DNA of 64,000 bases from positions 2,135 to 66,134 of the forward strand of contig CAJNOJ010000050.1 in the NCBI GenBank assembly GCA_905250025.1, given 5' to 3'. Below are positions 33,807 through 46,087 of this stretch, in pieces. The notes under the pieces were generated by a model. That model worked only from the letters and a program-made list of their open reading frames with translations, was not told the DNA's origin and searched no databases. A program made the position numbers and the translations under genes. This DNA comes from Adineta ricciae (Eukaryota; Rotifera; Eurotatoria; Adinetida; Adinetidae). The first letter of the stretch is position 1; each line of letters begins with the position of its first letter.

Positions 33807-36800
33807 TCAAGACGATGTATTCGATTGTTTTTCAGCCTGTCGGACGTAACTCTGAATACGATTTTCAAAATCATCCATTGAACAATCAACGGGAATAGGC
33901 TAAAATAGAATGGTCAACATGGATGGAAAAGATATAGTGACAACGAACCATTCCACTTAAATTGAGTAACCCAGTGACTTCAGCTTGAATGCGCTGAGCT
34001 GACGTTCGCCATCGTGCTTCATCGGCTTTGCGTTGTTCCACGATCTAGTGAAAACAGAAGTCAACGATGAAGGGAAAACAACGTGGAATTCTAGTTGATT
34101 ACTCGCGTCATTTTCTCTCGATAAGATTGCATAAAGACTTCGACATCAAATTGACTAAGTTCATCATAAGACATAGTTGTGATTTGCTCGCGTGTTAATT
34201 CCCAATCTGGTGGTAGCATAAACTAGAAAAGAGAAGGTACGCGTTGATTTAAACGTTTTCTAATCTGATGAACGTTGTTTACTTTAATCAAAGCTTTGAA
34301 TTTTCTTGCAATAGTAAAAAGAGGTTCATCTTCAGTTGTAGTATTTGTCGTTATCTCAGTTATTGATGATGAAGAAGCCGTAGGGATGTACGACCAAGCT
34401 GATGATTTATAATTAAACGAATAATCAAATTCTGCTGTGGGAAATTCATCAAACCGCATTTTGAAAAGACCGCGTTTATCGTTGACTGTTAAAACTGTTC
34501 CAGGACGACGAGCACCTTGATACATAGCCATGACGCGCGCACCAATTGTCGGCGGTGAAAGACGACTGTTGGCATTTGCATCCGTAATCTCATGTCTTTC
34601 GTTACTATCATGATCAGTGCTCAATGTACGAACGTTGTTTGTCGATGAAACAGAATCTGACGAAGCTGTTGGCTGTCTGGCTGGTTCCGATGAGCGTGAT
34701 GCCTATAAACATGATCATCAGATTTATCTTTGTTTTCTACTGTTTTGACGTATGTGTCAAGAATTTCTGTTCGTTAGGCAGGTTTTGGACATACTCGAGT
34801 AGATGTCGGCGCTGGCGATGGTGGTGTTGGTTTTTTAGCATTTGTTACGGTTTTTGAAGCTGCTTGTTCACGCGTACGTTTGCTTACAGATGATGGAATT
34901 TCTTCTTCTTCTTCGTTTTCTTTCTTCTCCTCCTCCTCTTCCTCCTCTTCTTCATCGTCTTCTTCTTCATCTTCTTCCTCGTCGTCATCGCTGACAGCTT
35001 TAGATGTTTTGGATTTTACTCTCGATTTTTTCGATTGTTGAGATGCAGGTCGTTTACGTTTCTTAGGTGATTTGGCTTTTGCCGACAGTGAACGCGACGG
35101 TGGTATCGAACGTTTCTGAGGAGTAATTGTTACCGGTTTCGAAGTCTACAATAACATAATAGGAGATCAATAGGTACAAAATTGTTACTTACAGTTGTAG
35201 CAGTAGTTGACGAGATTTCGCCATTAGAAATGCGCTTGTTTGCTACGGCCGATCGAGTAGTCAGCGACGAAGATGACGAAGCTCGTGGTGGCGGTGGTGG
35301 TGAAACTGCTTTCGATGATGTTCGATTCTGCACGTTTGTCACCGGCGGTTTCTGCTTCAATTCGCCTTCCGGTATAGTATCGAGTTTTTCACTTGCTGAG
35401 CAGCTAAAACATGCGTTTGATGGGAAACGAAAAAGTATGTTTTAATTCTTTTGCACTGAAAAGATGATCCGAGCATACTTTTGGTTCATAACATCTGTAT
35501 TATCTGAACAGCGCCATACTTCCAATTGAGCTTGCGTTAAAGCGGTGGCATTTCCTGCGTAGGGCAATCGACGCCATTTTAGACATTTATCACATTGAAT
35601 AAGCATTGGGATGGCCGCTTGACGTCGCTTAACGGCTTCAGGCTCATTGGACGGTGGTCGATCAAGTTGATCATCTCGATAACCTTTCAGAGAGAATAGT
35701 GAATCAGATCATTGATAACTGAGGAGAAATCATTATATTACCATAGGTTTCCCAAAATTCCTTGACATAATTTTCAATTCCAGCATCCGACCAATACTGT
35801 TTCATATAATCACCCATGTTTTTCAAGAGGAAATGATATTCTTTTTCGTCAGCGAAAGATTGCTTATTGTGCGTTGGCTCGAGTACAATCGATGGTATAT
35901 CAACAATTCCGACAACGCCACGACAGTACCTATAACATATAAACAGATTCATCCGTGTAATTCATCGCACAATTACTCGAGCAGGAAGAAAAATACTCAA
36001 ATCGAATGAATATCATGCACCACAACTTACACCGTCTTCTTATTTGGTTGACCAATTTTTTCATACATTTTAATCAGTCGTCCACAGTTATAAACAAACA
36101 CTCCATCAGCACCTCGATTGTGAATATTCAAACCAAAAATAAACGTCAGAGTTTTCGTTGTTTTCATTTCTGACTTTTTCCTTGTCAATCCATTTCGTAA
36201 TCGCGTGGTCATATCTTTCAATTCCGCTGCGGTGATCAGTAATTTTCGTAAACGTGCTCGTTCTTCGACAGATGTTGTCGCTCCGATCGTTTGCTGAAAG
36301 TGATGAACTTGCGAATCCGCTTCCCGTTTACGTTCTTCCAATGACTCGAGCTCTCTTTCACACTTCTTCAGTTCTTGTTCCGAACGTGTCTTGAAACGTG
36401 TAGATTTAAACTGATATTGTCGAGGTTTATATAGTGTATACGTCAATCGTTTTGTTATCACACGTCGTCGTTGAATGGTTATGCGCATACGTGGCTCATA
36501 ATAAAGTATGGAAGTATACGCCCGCAAAGAACGATACTCTGATGGAGTGCTGAAATACAATTACAGAGAACGTAGAGAATCGTTTCTAAAGAGTGAAATT
36601 CCATACTTGTCATCATCGTCATCAAATATGTTCTGTCGATTTCGTGAATCAATTAGAATGTCATTGGGATCAGTTTTAATATCAAGTTCAGGTTCACCAG
36701 TATCAGATAATTTCATATTATACAGAACAATTAGAGTACCACTTGCTGTTGTTATCAGACTAAACTGTTTGAATAGATCGTCCATCGTTTTAAATGGCGA

Positions 36801-37413
36801 ATATTTCATAATTAAATGCATTTCGAGTTCATGCTTAGCTTTATCGAATGTATACGTTCGGGTGCCGTTCAATTGATGTTGCTCAGTATTCTCAATAGGT
36901 TGTTTCGTTCGTAGATCAAAGCAAGGTATTGGACATATAACTTGAGAGATATGTTCCTCTTGATGGAACGAACGTGAAAGAAACAAACATGTACCAATGT
37001 TATCTTTCTTTGTGAACAGGATAAAATCATTAGCAATTCGCATAGCACCGGACTTTAAACCATTACCATACTGGCCGATTTGATTCGAATCGAGCGCATG
37101 ACGTTTCGCTGATTTACCGAACACAATGATGTTAAAAACATCGTCTAAAATCAACGATTGGCTTTTGGTATCGAGAGTGAAAATGACACTCACCATAATG
37201 CATTCCGCATCCATCATCCAAAAAGCCTAGATAAAATCCACCGCGTAGAGATGGATCCTTGTGTGTGTAGATATCGAGATTTTTGGCGCCAGCATCACGT
37301 GAATTATCAATGAGCTCAGCTAATGCTCCAAAAAGAAACGTGTGAGTTGTTGAATTGGTATGTAGATATTCAAAGCTCAGTTGAGCTTTATTCAAACAAT
37401 CGTACTGGTCCAT
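33807..37413 (-). CDS. MORC2: MORC2-type chromatin ATPase with CW zinc finger
   Basis: Nuclear GHKL ATPase that compacts and silences chromatin. Start ATG at 37413, stop at 33807-33809, with several short introns. The N-terminus matches MORC2 closely: [18 protein letters not shown], the ATP/Mg site [17 protein letters not shown] (catalytic Glu, Mg-binding Asn) and DDGCGM, then [12 protein letters not shown] and FILFTKK (about 37020-37090), [10 protein letters not shown] and a coiled-coil insert (about 36230-36390), and [30 protein letters not shown] follows near 35880-35940. The CW-type zinc finger is at 35490-35610 ([13 protein letters not shown] and, further on, VWRCSDN). A polyacidic run coded by CTC/CTT repeats lies at about 34900-34990, then a basic region, a small beta-rich module ([18 protein letters not shown]) and a C-terminal coiled coil ending EKQSNTSS. 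All ATPase motifs seen are intact. Confidence 0.93.
34900..34990 (-). repeat. CTT/CTC repeat encoding a polyacidic tract in MORC2
   Basis: On the minus strand the tract reads as runs of Glu and Asp codons between the CW zinc finger and the C-terminal module. Such an acidic linker is common in chromatin proteins and may bind histones or basic partners. Confidence 0.75.
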
Positions 37414-37623
37414 TAGGTCATGATTCGAATGATCAAAAATAGAAGAAATATGGATTTAAAAGAAGAATTCGAGATCGTGAATATAGAAAACAAAATAAAG
37501 ACGCAAGAGACGTAAGATTCATACACGAATAGAAAACGCATTCAATTCAAGACGTTAAGCAAACATTCAGATTTCAAAAGAGAAAACGTGAAGACGAACA
37601 AGAATAATATATAATAAAATAAA

Positions 37624-38658
37624 CTATTGAGAATGATCAAGGTCGAATGCGTAAGTTGCTTTCTTATGCATGATTAGTTGATTATCAACAAAATAAAAAC
37701 TATCAGATTTGGTTTCATTCGGATGATTGATCATTTCTTTCACTGAAATACGAAGAGAACATATCAAATGAATTCTCTAGGGAGGGTGTCTACTCTACTT
37801 TGTTTCGAGTCGATATCAGGCATATCATAAATGTGTTCAATGGAATTGGTGGTATTTGGTGGGCAAAAGCCAAAGTCGAAATCGAAAGATTTGATAAGTT
37901 GATCACGAAAAAAGTGTCGTTCAATCATTCGAAACGACTTTACTTCACGATTACCAACTTTGAAACCAACCCTACAAAGGAAACGGATTTGTCATAGTTG
38001 ATAAGATCGTGTTTGCGCGGCAAATGTAAAATATTGTACAAAAAAAGGAAAGCACAGGTCGCATTGAGTAATTATTTGCTTTCAACAAAGTAAACCTAGT
38101 TTATCAATAGCATACGCTTTTGATTCCATCGAAAGTAATTAGAAACAGGCAGGTAGCAAAGAGTGACTTGTGATTATTTGTGAGTACTTACAAGGCGCCG
38201 ACTTGTTTCAATTTGAGAAATGATGGTGGGAAATGGTATTGAACAAAACGACCAGCTGACGGATCATCATTGTCCATCGCTTCGTCTTCATCTATTGCAC
38301 ACAATATGAGAAGATTCGAAGTAATAGATGAAATGTCTCACCACATTCTCGCTGAACTTCGAAAAGAACCTTGTTTGTTTTCATATCACGAATACGGAAA
38401 TGAACGAAGTCGATTTTATATACATTGTCATCTGTTTCAGTCAAATAGCCTACAAATAAGAGCTTCTGTGAATGGATGTGTTTGATCTTTTTTTGTATTC
38501 ATACCATTGGTCGACTTTTGCAATCGAAAGATATCGTCAACCGTGATCGGTGTTTCTTTTTGCTTTAATTCTTCTTCTGTTATGGGTGCGCCATTTGTCG
38601 TGACATTATTTGTTGCTTGTTTGACTTTGTTCGTCGACGTTACAGCTGTCGATGCCAT
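37624..38658 (-). CDS. UNC119: UNC119 lipid-binding chaperone
   Basis: Cytosolic beta-sandwich protein that binds N-myristoylated cargo and delivers it to cilia and photoreceptor-type membranes, releasing it to ARL2/3-GTP. Minus strand, ATG at 38658, stop at 37624-37626. Exon 1 encodes a disordered N-terminus ending [15 protein letters not shown]. Further exons give [86 protein letters not shown] and the last exon [18 protein letters not shown]. These are the conserved segments of UNC119 rather than PDE6D, judged by the C-terminal peptide after the IEHIYDMP segment. Length about 235 aa matches the family. The gene lies 211 bp upstream of the MORC2 start on the same strand. Confidence 0.92.
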
Positions 38659-39323
38659 TGAGAAGAATTAATTCTAAGTAAAACAAGGAATAGATTAGAC
38701 TATCTCTAGATTTTCTTACTCATAGAAGAAAGAAAATGTTCGTAGTTTTATTCATAATTTCTTTTTGATAAAGAAAAACTGTACAAGACGGTATGTACAC
38801 AGAAATAACATACATGACAACAACAATGACAACATAGAAGAATAAAGGAAGATCAACTGAATAAGATTATATTTACGAGAGTGAGAGAGAGAGAGACCAA
38901 CTTGTTGGTTTTTCTTGTTGTTTTAGTAAAATCGACGGAAGAGAGAGAGAGAGAGAGATAAGGAATAAAATGAGAACGAATAGAAGAGAAATATGACGTA
39001 CATTGGAAATCATATCGATAAAATGGATAAAAATAGATAAGAAGAATTGTATATTAATGAGTGCTTGAAGACGTAGATTTCGACGATAAAATTCGCACAG
39101 GTCTAGAATACAATGATGAACTATTTGATTCGAAAAGATCGAAACTTTCATAAGCATTTTCTCTTTTCTTTCAAAACCTCACAAAGGTTGTGGAATCATA
39201 AAGATAAAAACACTTGATTTTTGTTCTCAAGAACTTCATGTCCCTTCCAGACTCTTTCTGCTGATTTCTCTAGTGAAATACACCCCTTAACGAGCATAAG
39301 ATTCTTCTGGTTCTGTCGCGTAC
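38659..39323. other. Intergenic region with GA-repeat tracts
   Basis: Holds the UNC119 upstream region and the 3' flank of the eIF4H-like gene. (GA)n microsatellites lie at about 38880-38896 and 38941-38957. A minus-strand frame across 38873-39157 is a by-product of these repeats. No gene was seen. Confidence 0.5.
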
Positions 39324-41386
39324 TTACTTAATCACATCGTTCTTTGATTCGTCGTTAGATGTGGTCGATGTGGTACGAGACAATTGTTGTACTTTATCAA
39401 TGACTTCGTCTATGTGCTTGTTCAACTCGACTATTTTCGGATCATGTTCGTCACGTGGTTTACCTATGTTAGAATAAATCTGGGTTCATAGAAAAAGGAA
39501 GATCGTTTCGAATTACCAGAACCGAATATGTTCGCATTTCGAGATGAAGAATCTACTGCTGCATTATCGTCTTTTGTAGAAGAAAGCTTCAGTGAACGCG
39601 GTAATAATTGTAGACGTGGTCGATTTTCTACATAGGAAAAGTATGAAATGCTATCAGTCGAATCACTTCTTAGCTTACCCGCTGCTACCGATGCGTTTGC
39701 AGAAAAATCGTCTGTACTATAACTATTCGACATGTAATTCTTTTCATTTCGTTGATTATTATTCATTCGCTGTTGATTATTATGGTATGGATACTGATAG
39801 CTTTGTTGAGATTGATTCAGAATTGATGGCGACATTAGATTATGGTAACCATGGTTGTGACTAAATGTTTGAGAAGATGTCATTCCACGATAGTGATTTC
39901 CGGTATGACGCCCACGTGCCGATGATTGCTGATTCGTACGAGATTTTGGTGTGCGATTACGAACAATCTAAAATCGATTGTCTCCGATTGTAAAGTGTCG
40001 TAGGGTAGATGATATTCTTACTTGAAAATCATCGTTCGACGAAGGACTCTTCATACTTGATGATGATGGCGGTGGAGATGATTCAATAACAGAGTCATCG
40101 ATAGGACAATCTGCCCAGTTTCGAGTCTTCTGTCGAATTGTATCTGGTCTCTCCTCAGTACTATTCACTTCTTCATTATTTTCGTCTTCATTATTGGATA
40201 TCGGTGTATCAGGTGCGATGAAAACATCGTCCGATAATTTACGCGATGCTTCGTCCTTCGGAGATTGAACTTCTCGTTCATTATCATCATATAAGTTTGT
40301 CGACGAGTGTTTTGTATTTACTTGCTCATAGTAACCTACAGGAAAAAGTAAAAGTTGTAAAACAAACGATAAATTATTAATCAAAGCGACTGTAGAATGC
40401 TTAATAGTAAATTTCTCAACGCTGCGCTTTCCAAAACTTCCACACGCTATTCCGTTTAGATAAATGAAAAGATAGCAGTATCTCATCTTACCCTTTGTAT
40501 GTCTACTGTCTGGATAATCACGATCATAAACGTTGGTCAGATCTTGCGGATTTTCACCTTGGTGAGGTCCATGGGTCGATCGATTGTAATTGTTATTTCC
40601 GTACTGTGGACGACGCGAAGCATTATGAGATTCCATGTCAGCTAAAAGATGGAATAAGATTCATTTTCGTAAGGAAGAAAAGTTACGCTTACGTTTATGT
40701 CGAAAACCTTGAGATTTTGCCATATTCAGCGGTCGATTGGCCACATCAATTCGAATCGGTTGATCATTGACGCACTAAAATATTTCGAAGAACAATGCTT
40801 TCTCTTCTATTTTTCATTCTATTCGTTAATTATTATGTACCGTTCCATCCAATGCAATGGCACTACGTAAGGAATCCGCATCCTCAAAATCAACATACGC
40901 AAAGCCTTTTCATTGTTAAAGACAAAACAAAAAAAATAGTTAGTATTCGATTAAAATATAAGCGTTAATAGCTAGATGACCATGTCATGGAATCCTACCT
41001 CGAAACCGATCTGTTTGTCGGTCGCGAACCAATCGAACTTGCTTGACTTTCAAACCGATGAACAACTGATGTTCAAAGTCACCTTGAACCATTGTTTCAG
41101 GTGCATTGCCGATATAAGCTGTATACGGTGGTTCATTAGGTATTACATGATTTCGTCTTTGACTGTTTCGATTCGTATTAACTTCATTGCGATATCTGAA
41201 CAAACAATTTCATTTTATGCAAATGAACATTTAAAAAGTCGATGATAAAGCAAAACCCTATTTTCTTTCATTTCTGTTCGCATAATCAACCTCATAGAAA
41301 ATCTTTATGATACAATTCTTTTCAATTACATACCCATAGTTATTGTAATTACTACCATGATTATGTCTTGAATCTCGACTGTACAT
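39324..41386 (-). CDS. EIF4H: eIF4H/eIF4B-family translation initiation factor
   Basis: RNA-binding cofactor that stimulates the eIF4A helicase in cap-dependent initiation; cytoplasmic. ATG at 41386, with the first exon reading MYSRDSRHNHGSNYN. The RRM follows: EPPYTAYIGN (RNP2), VKQVRLVRDRQTDRFRG, then across a splice GFAYVDFEDADSLRSAIALD (RNP1), and PIRIDVANRP. The text PPYTAYIGN ... VQGDF ... VRLVRDRQTD is closer to eIF4H than to eIF4B. Downstream is a long disordered region rich in Asn, Arg and Ser, then the family's C-terminal motif RPRLQLLPRSLK followed by NIFGSGKPRDEHDP and a short helix. The protein is about 450 aa, longer than vertebrate eIF4H, because of the Q/N/S-rich middle. At least seven exons. 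The last exon (39326-39462) ends NDVIK. Confidence 0.88.
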
Positions 41387-42088
41387 CGAGAGATGATAAT
41401 AAACGAATTGAAAAACGATTTGTTAAGAATTGCCTCTTTTCGTGCGTAGAGAAAGGCCCACTCCCTCTTCGTCGGCTGGGTCTTAGCAAAATCCAAGGAA
41501 ATCTTCTAAAAAACCAAAACAAGAAATGAACAATCATAAAAAGAACCATTCGAAAAGGTTGTTTTTGTTTGTTTTTTTATATGTTGTACATTTTTGTTAG
41601 TTTGTTTCATGTTCACGTGGAAAAGAGTAGTCCTAGACAATCCAACAGAAATAAACGACGAAAGAGAGAAGAAGAAGAGAAAGAAGGTTAGCCTGGATTT
41701 ACATTGAAAAGAGAAGAACGAAGTGATGAACAACGACAACGATGCGCTTGTTTGTTTATATATATATATACGTATATGGGTTGTATATGTGATTTCTGTT
41801 TTGTGTGAGACAATGAATAGTGCAAACTGAATATAAAAAAGCACTCAACAACAGCAAGACCATAAAAGTTTAAGATAGAAGAAAACGGACAGAGAAGGGC
41901 TGTGCCCAGTGTGAGAAAGAACAGAACGAAGATCGAATCACAGATACCAGTCAAAGGAAATACACTGGCACGCATAGGTAAGTTAACACAGCAACAGTCA
42001 TAAAAAGACGAAAGAGGAGGAGGAGAAGGCAAAGAAAATGAAACGAATTTATATCCTGCGTACGTGCCATTCCATCGACCGTTCACGT
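41387..42088. other. Intergenic region between the eIF4H-like gene and UBAP2L
   Basis: About 700 bp holding the eIF4H-like upstream region and the UBAP2L 3' flank. A (TA)n tract lies at 41757-41770. Long minus-strand frames at 41506-42086 are Phe/Ser/Leu-rich and overlap in two frames, the mark of composition rather than coding. Confidence 0.45.
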
Positions 42089-43150
42089 TTATTGAAATGA
42101 ACGCTGTTGATTGTTGTAGACATTGCCCGCATTACGTTGTTGTTGTTGTTGTTGTTGCTGTTGTTTATTCATGCCTGATTGTTGACCAACTGAATGGGAT
42201 GGAACCGGCTGTGCCTGCGTTGGCATTGTGTACATATAGCGTGCATCTTTGTTATTGGATGAATTGCGACTATAGTAATCATCGTTAACGCCTGCACCTG
42301 ATGAAGAATTTGTTTGATTATAGTGTTGTCCCTGTTGTTTAGACGTTTGCTGTTGTTGCTGTGGCATGGCGGCAGTTGGTTGTGCGTACACAATTGGAGG
42401 GCCTAAAGAAGAAATTACGAGTGTTCTATAGTTGTAAAAGAAAAAAAAAACAAGCTTGATGATATCTACCTGGCGAATAACTTGGTCCATTTGGTGGATG
42501 ACCAAGAAAGTAACTTAGCGAAGCGGTTGAATGTGTTCCTGCTTGTTGGCCTTGTTGTTGACTGTTCATTTGTTGTAAACTGAATTGTTGATATTGTTGT
42601 AATAAAACGAGATCATCATTAACTGGTCCTCGATAACTAAAGGAAAAAATATCAAACGAATGATTGTTTATTTTCATTTTTCGAATAGACATACTTCATT
42701 CCTTTGTTATCATTATTATTATGTGTTTGTTGATTTTGATGTTGAACAGGTGGTGTGACCGATCCATATGTACCAGAAGGCGATTGAGCCTGTTGCGCAC
42801 CGGCCAATTGTATGAATGCATTTGTGAATAACTGTTCGGTGTCATATGGCGTTGTATAAGTTGTTGCACCTGTTTGTTGCTGTCCACCGACTGATGGCGG
42901 AATACCGTATGCTGCTGAATATGCCGTTGAATACACTGGTTGAGTCGGTGGTGCTGCCGATAGAAAGATACCTGGCGGAACGGCAGGTCCTTTCTTCGGT
43001 GCTGTAGGCAATGTGCTTGACGTCGATGAAGACGGATGTGATGATGAAGAATTAGACATTGTTGATGCTTGAACATTGTTATTAGCGGATGTTTGCGATC
43101 GATTGGATGTCGGTTGCTGCTGCTGTTGTTGTTGTTGTTGTTGTTGTTGT

Positions 43151-43182
<32 letters not shown>

Positions 43183-45181
43183 TGATTGCTGCTGTTGAGG
43201 TTGTAATGATGGTTGATGAACAAGATAACGCGCTTGTGTTTGTTGCGGTGGTGGTGGTTGTTGACTCATCGCTGCCATATAATATGGTGTATTAAAATCA
43301 AATGATGATAACTGAAACGTTGTTGGATCGTATGGAGTATCCAATGGAATAGACTATTTGAAATAAGTAGAATGTTCATATTATTGATGCGTGCAAAATA
43401 TAAATAGTAATACTTTTACCTCCTGTTGTGGATGATGGAAAAGTAGCGATTGTAAGAGCACATTAGATGCATTCATTTGGTGTTGTGAAGGATGTACAGC
43501 ATATGGTGTTGGTACGACAGGTTTCATTGACATCGATGATGGTTGCTGCTGCTGTTGTTGTTGTTGTTGAGGATGTTGCACCTGTGGTGGTAAAACACGA
43601 TGTTGATTCATCACCGGTTGTTGTTCAAATGAACGAGTTGAATTTGCATGTGGCAATGGTGAAGCAAAAGCAGATTGTTCAGCCTGTGAGTGTTGCAAAG
43701 TCGTTGGTCGTTGAGAGCTGTGAAATGTCGATGAAGTATTATTTTGTTGTGACATCGATGTGATCGGTTCTGAACGTTGATAAAATGCAGATGTTGATGA
43801 CGGTGATATTGACACTGGTGGATTGCGCGCTGGTGTGTCTTCTAACGTTTCGGTTAGATTGCCAAATTGTATGTCAATCTTGTTCATTCCACCATCAAAA
43901 CGATCAGAAAAGATCACTGGTTGGTGCGGAATACGCTGCGGCTGAGAAGGAGGAGGCGTCACCTTTGTGTTCATGGTTTGACCAAATGATTTCGATGGTA
44001 TTGTATTGGACTTTTGTTGTTGTCCTGTTTGTTGATCATTCATCAATGGTTTTATGTCCATTAGAGGTTTGGGCAATGCATTATTTTGATGTTGCTGCTG
44101 TTGGAATTGACCGATACCAATAACATTCTTAATCTGACGTGTCGCCTCTATCGGATCGAATTCTGTTTTGGACTTTTGTGACGTATTTGGGTCAGAAACA
44201 TTATTGACCGACGACGTTTTCAACGATGATTGGCCATTGGCTACTAGAGAAATGAATATTCTATTTTACAAAATCAATTCTATAATTATTACCTCCTGAT
44301 GAAGAATGTAATGCATTCGATACATGATTATCCTCGGAATTCAAAGGTTGTTCAATATCTTTAGCTGTTCTAGAATAAACCATTGTTTCACCATTCCAAT
44401 TGCCAACATCCCATTGTCGTTGTTGTCTATTATTGTCCGCAGCACCTCCTCGTCGATTTGAATATGGTACATCAGTAGAGCGTTGTGTCGTATCTGACGG
44501 TAGTGATGTATCAACATTTGGATCATATGATTGCTGCTCATAATGTTGCTGCGGATTATTTCTATCATTCGTACGATGACCACCTCGATTACTACCACGA
44601 TAGCGACCTCGATAACCACTTCCTCCCCGGGACCTATATTGAGATACACTATTATCATTTGACTGTTGATTAGTGTTTTGAGAATCATTTCCATTCTGTT
44701 GCTGCTGAAATCTTGATCGACCACCACGTGATTTACCTCGATAAGAAGCACCATCTAAACGATCGGATGATATGTCCGTCAAAATGCAATTCATATCTTT
44801 TACAGATATTGCAATCCTACCTCGTTGATATCCATTTTCATCTACATCTCCAGCATGTCCATTTTTAGTTGATGCAATCTTCTGCTGTTGTTTTTTCGTC
44901 GTCTTATGATTTGTTGCTGTCCGCCATTCACTAGCAACATCATGGCCTTTTTCGATAAGTAACGCAACAGTTCTTTCATAGTCATAATCACAATCGAATA
45001 AAGCAACTAAAGCATCTTCTTGATTGGAATTGGCAACAACATCGAGAACTTTTCGAACAATGTCTTGTACTTCTGGTTGATCATGTTTCTTATCATCAAT
45101 TAATTGAGCCAGACGAATTTGTTCTGCAGTTGGCTGATGATGTTGCGTGCTGACGGCACCTGTGGCCGCTGCAACGCTCAT
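42089..45181 (-). CDS. UBAP2L: UBAP2/UBAP2L (Lingerer) RNA-granule protein
   Basis: Ubiquitin-associated, RGG-containing protein found with ribosomes and stress granules. ATG at 45181. Residues about 15-85 form the UBA domain (IRLAQLIDDKKHDQPEVQDI, then LFDCDYDYERTVALLIEKG). An RGG region follows (about 44590-44730: SRGGSGYRGRYRGSNRGG). Then comes the UBAP2/Lingerer signature: VGNWNGETMVYSRTAKD and, in the next exon, PPPSQPQRIPHQPVIFSDRF with KIDIQFGNLTETLED. The rest is Q/N/P/S-rich. A long polyglutamine tract coded by mixed CAG/CAA is at about 43106-43200 and a second Q run at about 42136-42165. The last exon ends NNQQRSFQ at 42089. Exons on the minus strand are about 45181-44261, 44223-43381, 43344-42652 and several smaller ones. 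Human UBAP2 and UBAP2L are equally possible orthologues. Confidence 0.9.
43106..43200 (-). repeat. CAG/CAA trinucleotide repeat (polyglutamine) in UBAP2L
   Basis: A mixed CTG/TTG run on the plus strand encodes a tract of about 30 glutamines, interrupted by a few other residues, in the C-terminal disordered half of UBAP2L. Mixed codons suggest the glutamine run is kept by selection rather than by recent slippage of a pure repeat. Confidence 0.85.
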
Positions 45182-46087
45182 TCTGATATATTAATATATA
45201 CACAAAACGCACACGAGAATACAATAGGATAAGAAAAACGTGTGAAAAACACGACGATGAAATGTGTTTTCACAAATAATAGGAAAAAGTTTGTTTGTTT
45301 TTTTCTTCTGGAAGAGAAAAAAAGGAATAGAATAATCTAAAATATATCAAAATATCTTTTTTTTTCTGTATTTTAATCGGAAATAGAACAATAGAATGAA
45401 TGACAACATACGCCATCGTTTCCTCTCATTTTTTTTCTAATTAGAACAACTTCAATTCCATAGTTTATCGTCTCGACGCCATTCATACTTGACATGGACT
45501 CCTACATTTACTATTCGAATAAAATGTAAATAAAAGTTATTTTCACGTCAAAAAAGATTTATTTTCTTTTATTTTAATTTTCATATTTAGAGTCGAACAA
45601 AGATCAACAGAACATCAATTGTAAAAATAAATATCGTTCCACATTTCATTTGTGAAAATCAAATGAGAATTTTGAACGTATGATTAACTCGCATGGCAAT
45701 GTAGATGGCGGTATGAATCTGCAAGTGCGTGTCTGGTCGCGAACAAAACAGCTAATGTTCGCATTATAATCATGAAGAAGGTCCAACTCAGAAAATTTCC
45801 CAGGTGACATGACATTCATCTCTTAGTTGAGTCTGATGATAACGAGCTGCAGATTGGTGGATGCAAGATAGTATTCGATTCGACGAGAACGAAATCGCAA
45901 AAAATGTGTTCCTTCTTTTTCTATAAATTACTCTTTTTATGCAAACGAATGAAGAACATAATAACAACAAAAATTATTATATGTATACAGATATATAAAT
46001 ACTCAGAAACAATCAAACAAACAAACAGGAACAAAAAAGTGCGAGAATTGTTTTATTTGTATCGAATAAGATTTGTTTTATTAACAT
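45182..46087. other. Intergenic region upstream of UBAP2L
   Basis: About 900 bp of AT-rich sequence with T runs. No coding frame was supported on either strand. It should contain the UBAP2L promoter and the 3' flank of the MIER-type gene. Confidence 0.5.

Noticed and set aside
38873-39157. Minus-strand frame ending in a run of Ser-Leu
   Set aside because: The Ser-Leu run is the translation of the GA microsatellite; it is not part of the UNC119 or eIF4H-like genes.
41506-42086. Long minus-strand hydrophobic frames between the eIF4H-like gene and UBAP2L
   Set aside because: Two overlapping frames are open at once because of purine-rich repeats; they lie outside the exons of both genes.
43089-43295. 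Plus-strand frame rich in Val and Ala
   Set aside because: It is the antisense reading of the UBAP2L polyglutamine repeat and nothing else supports it.
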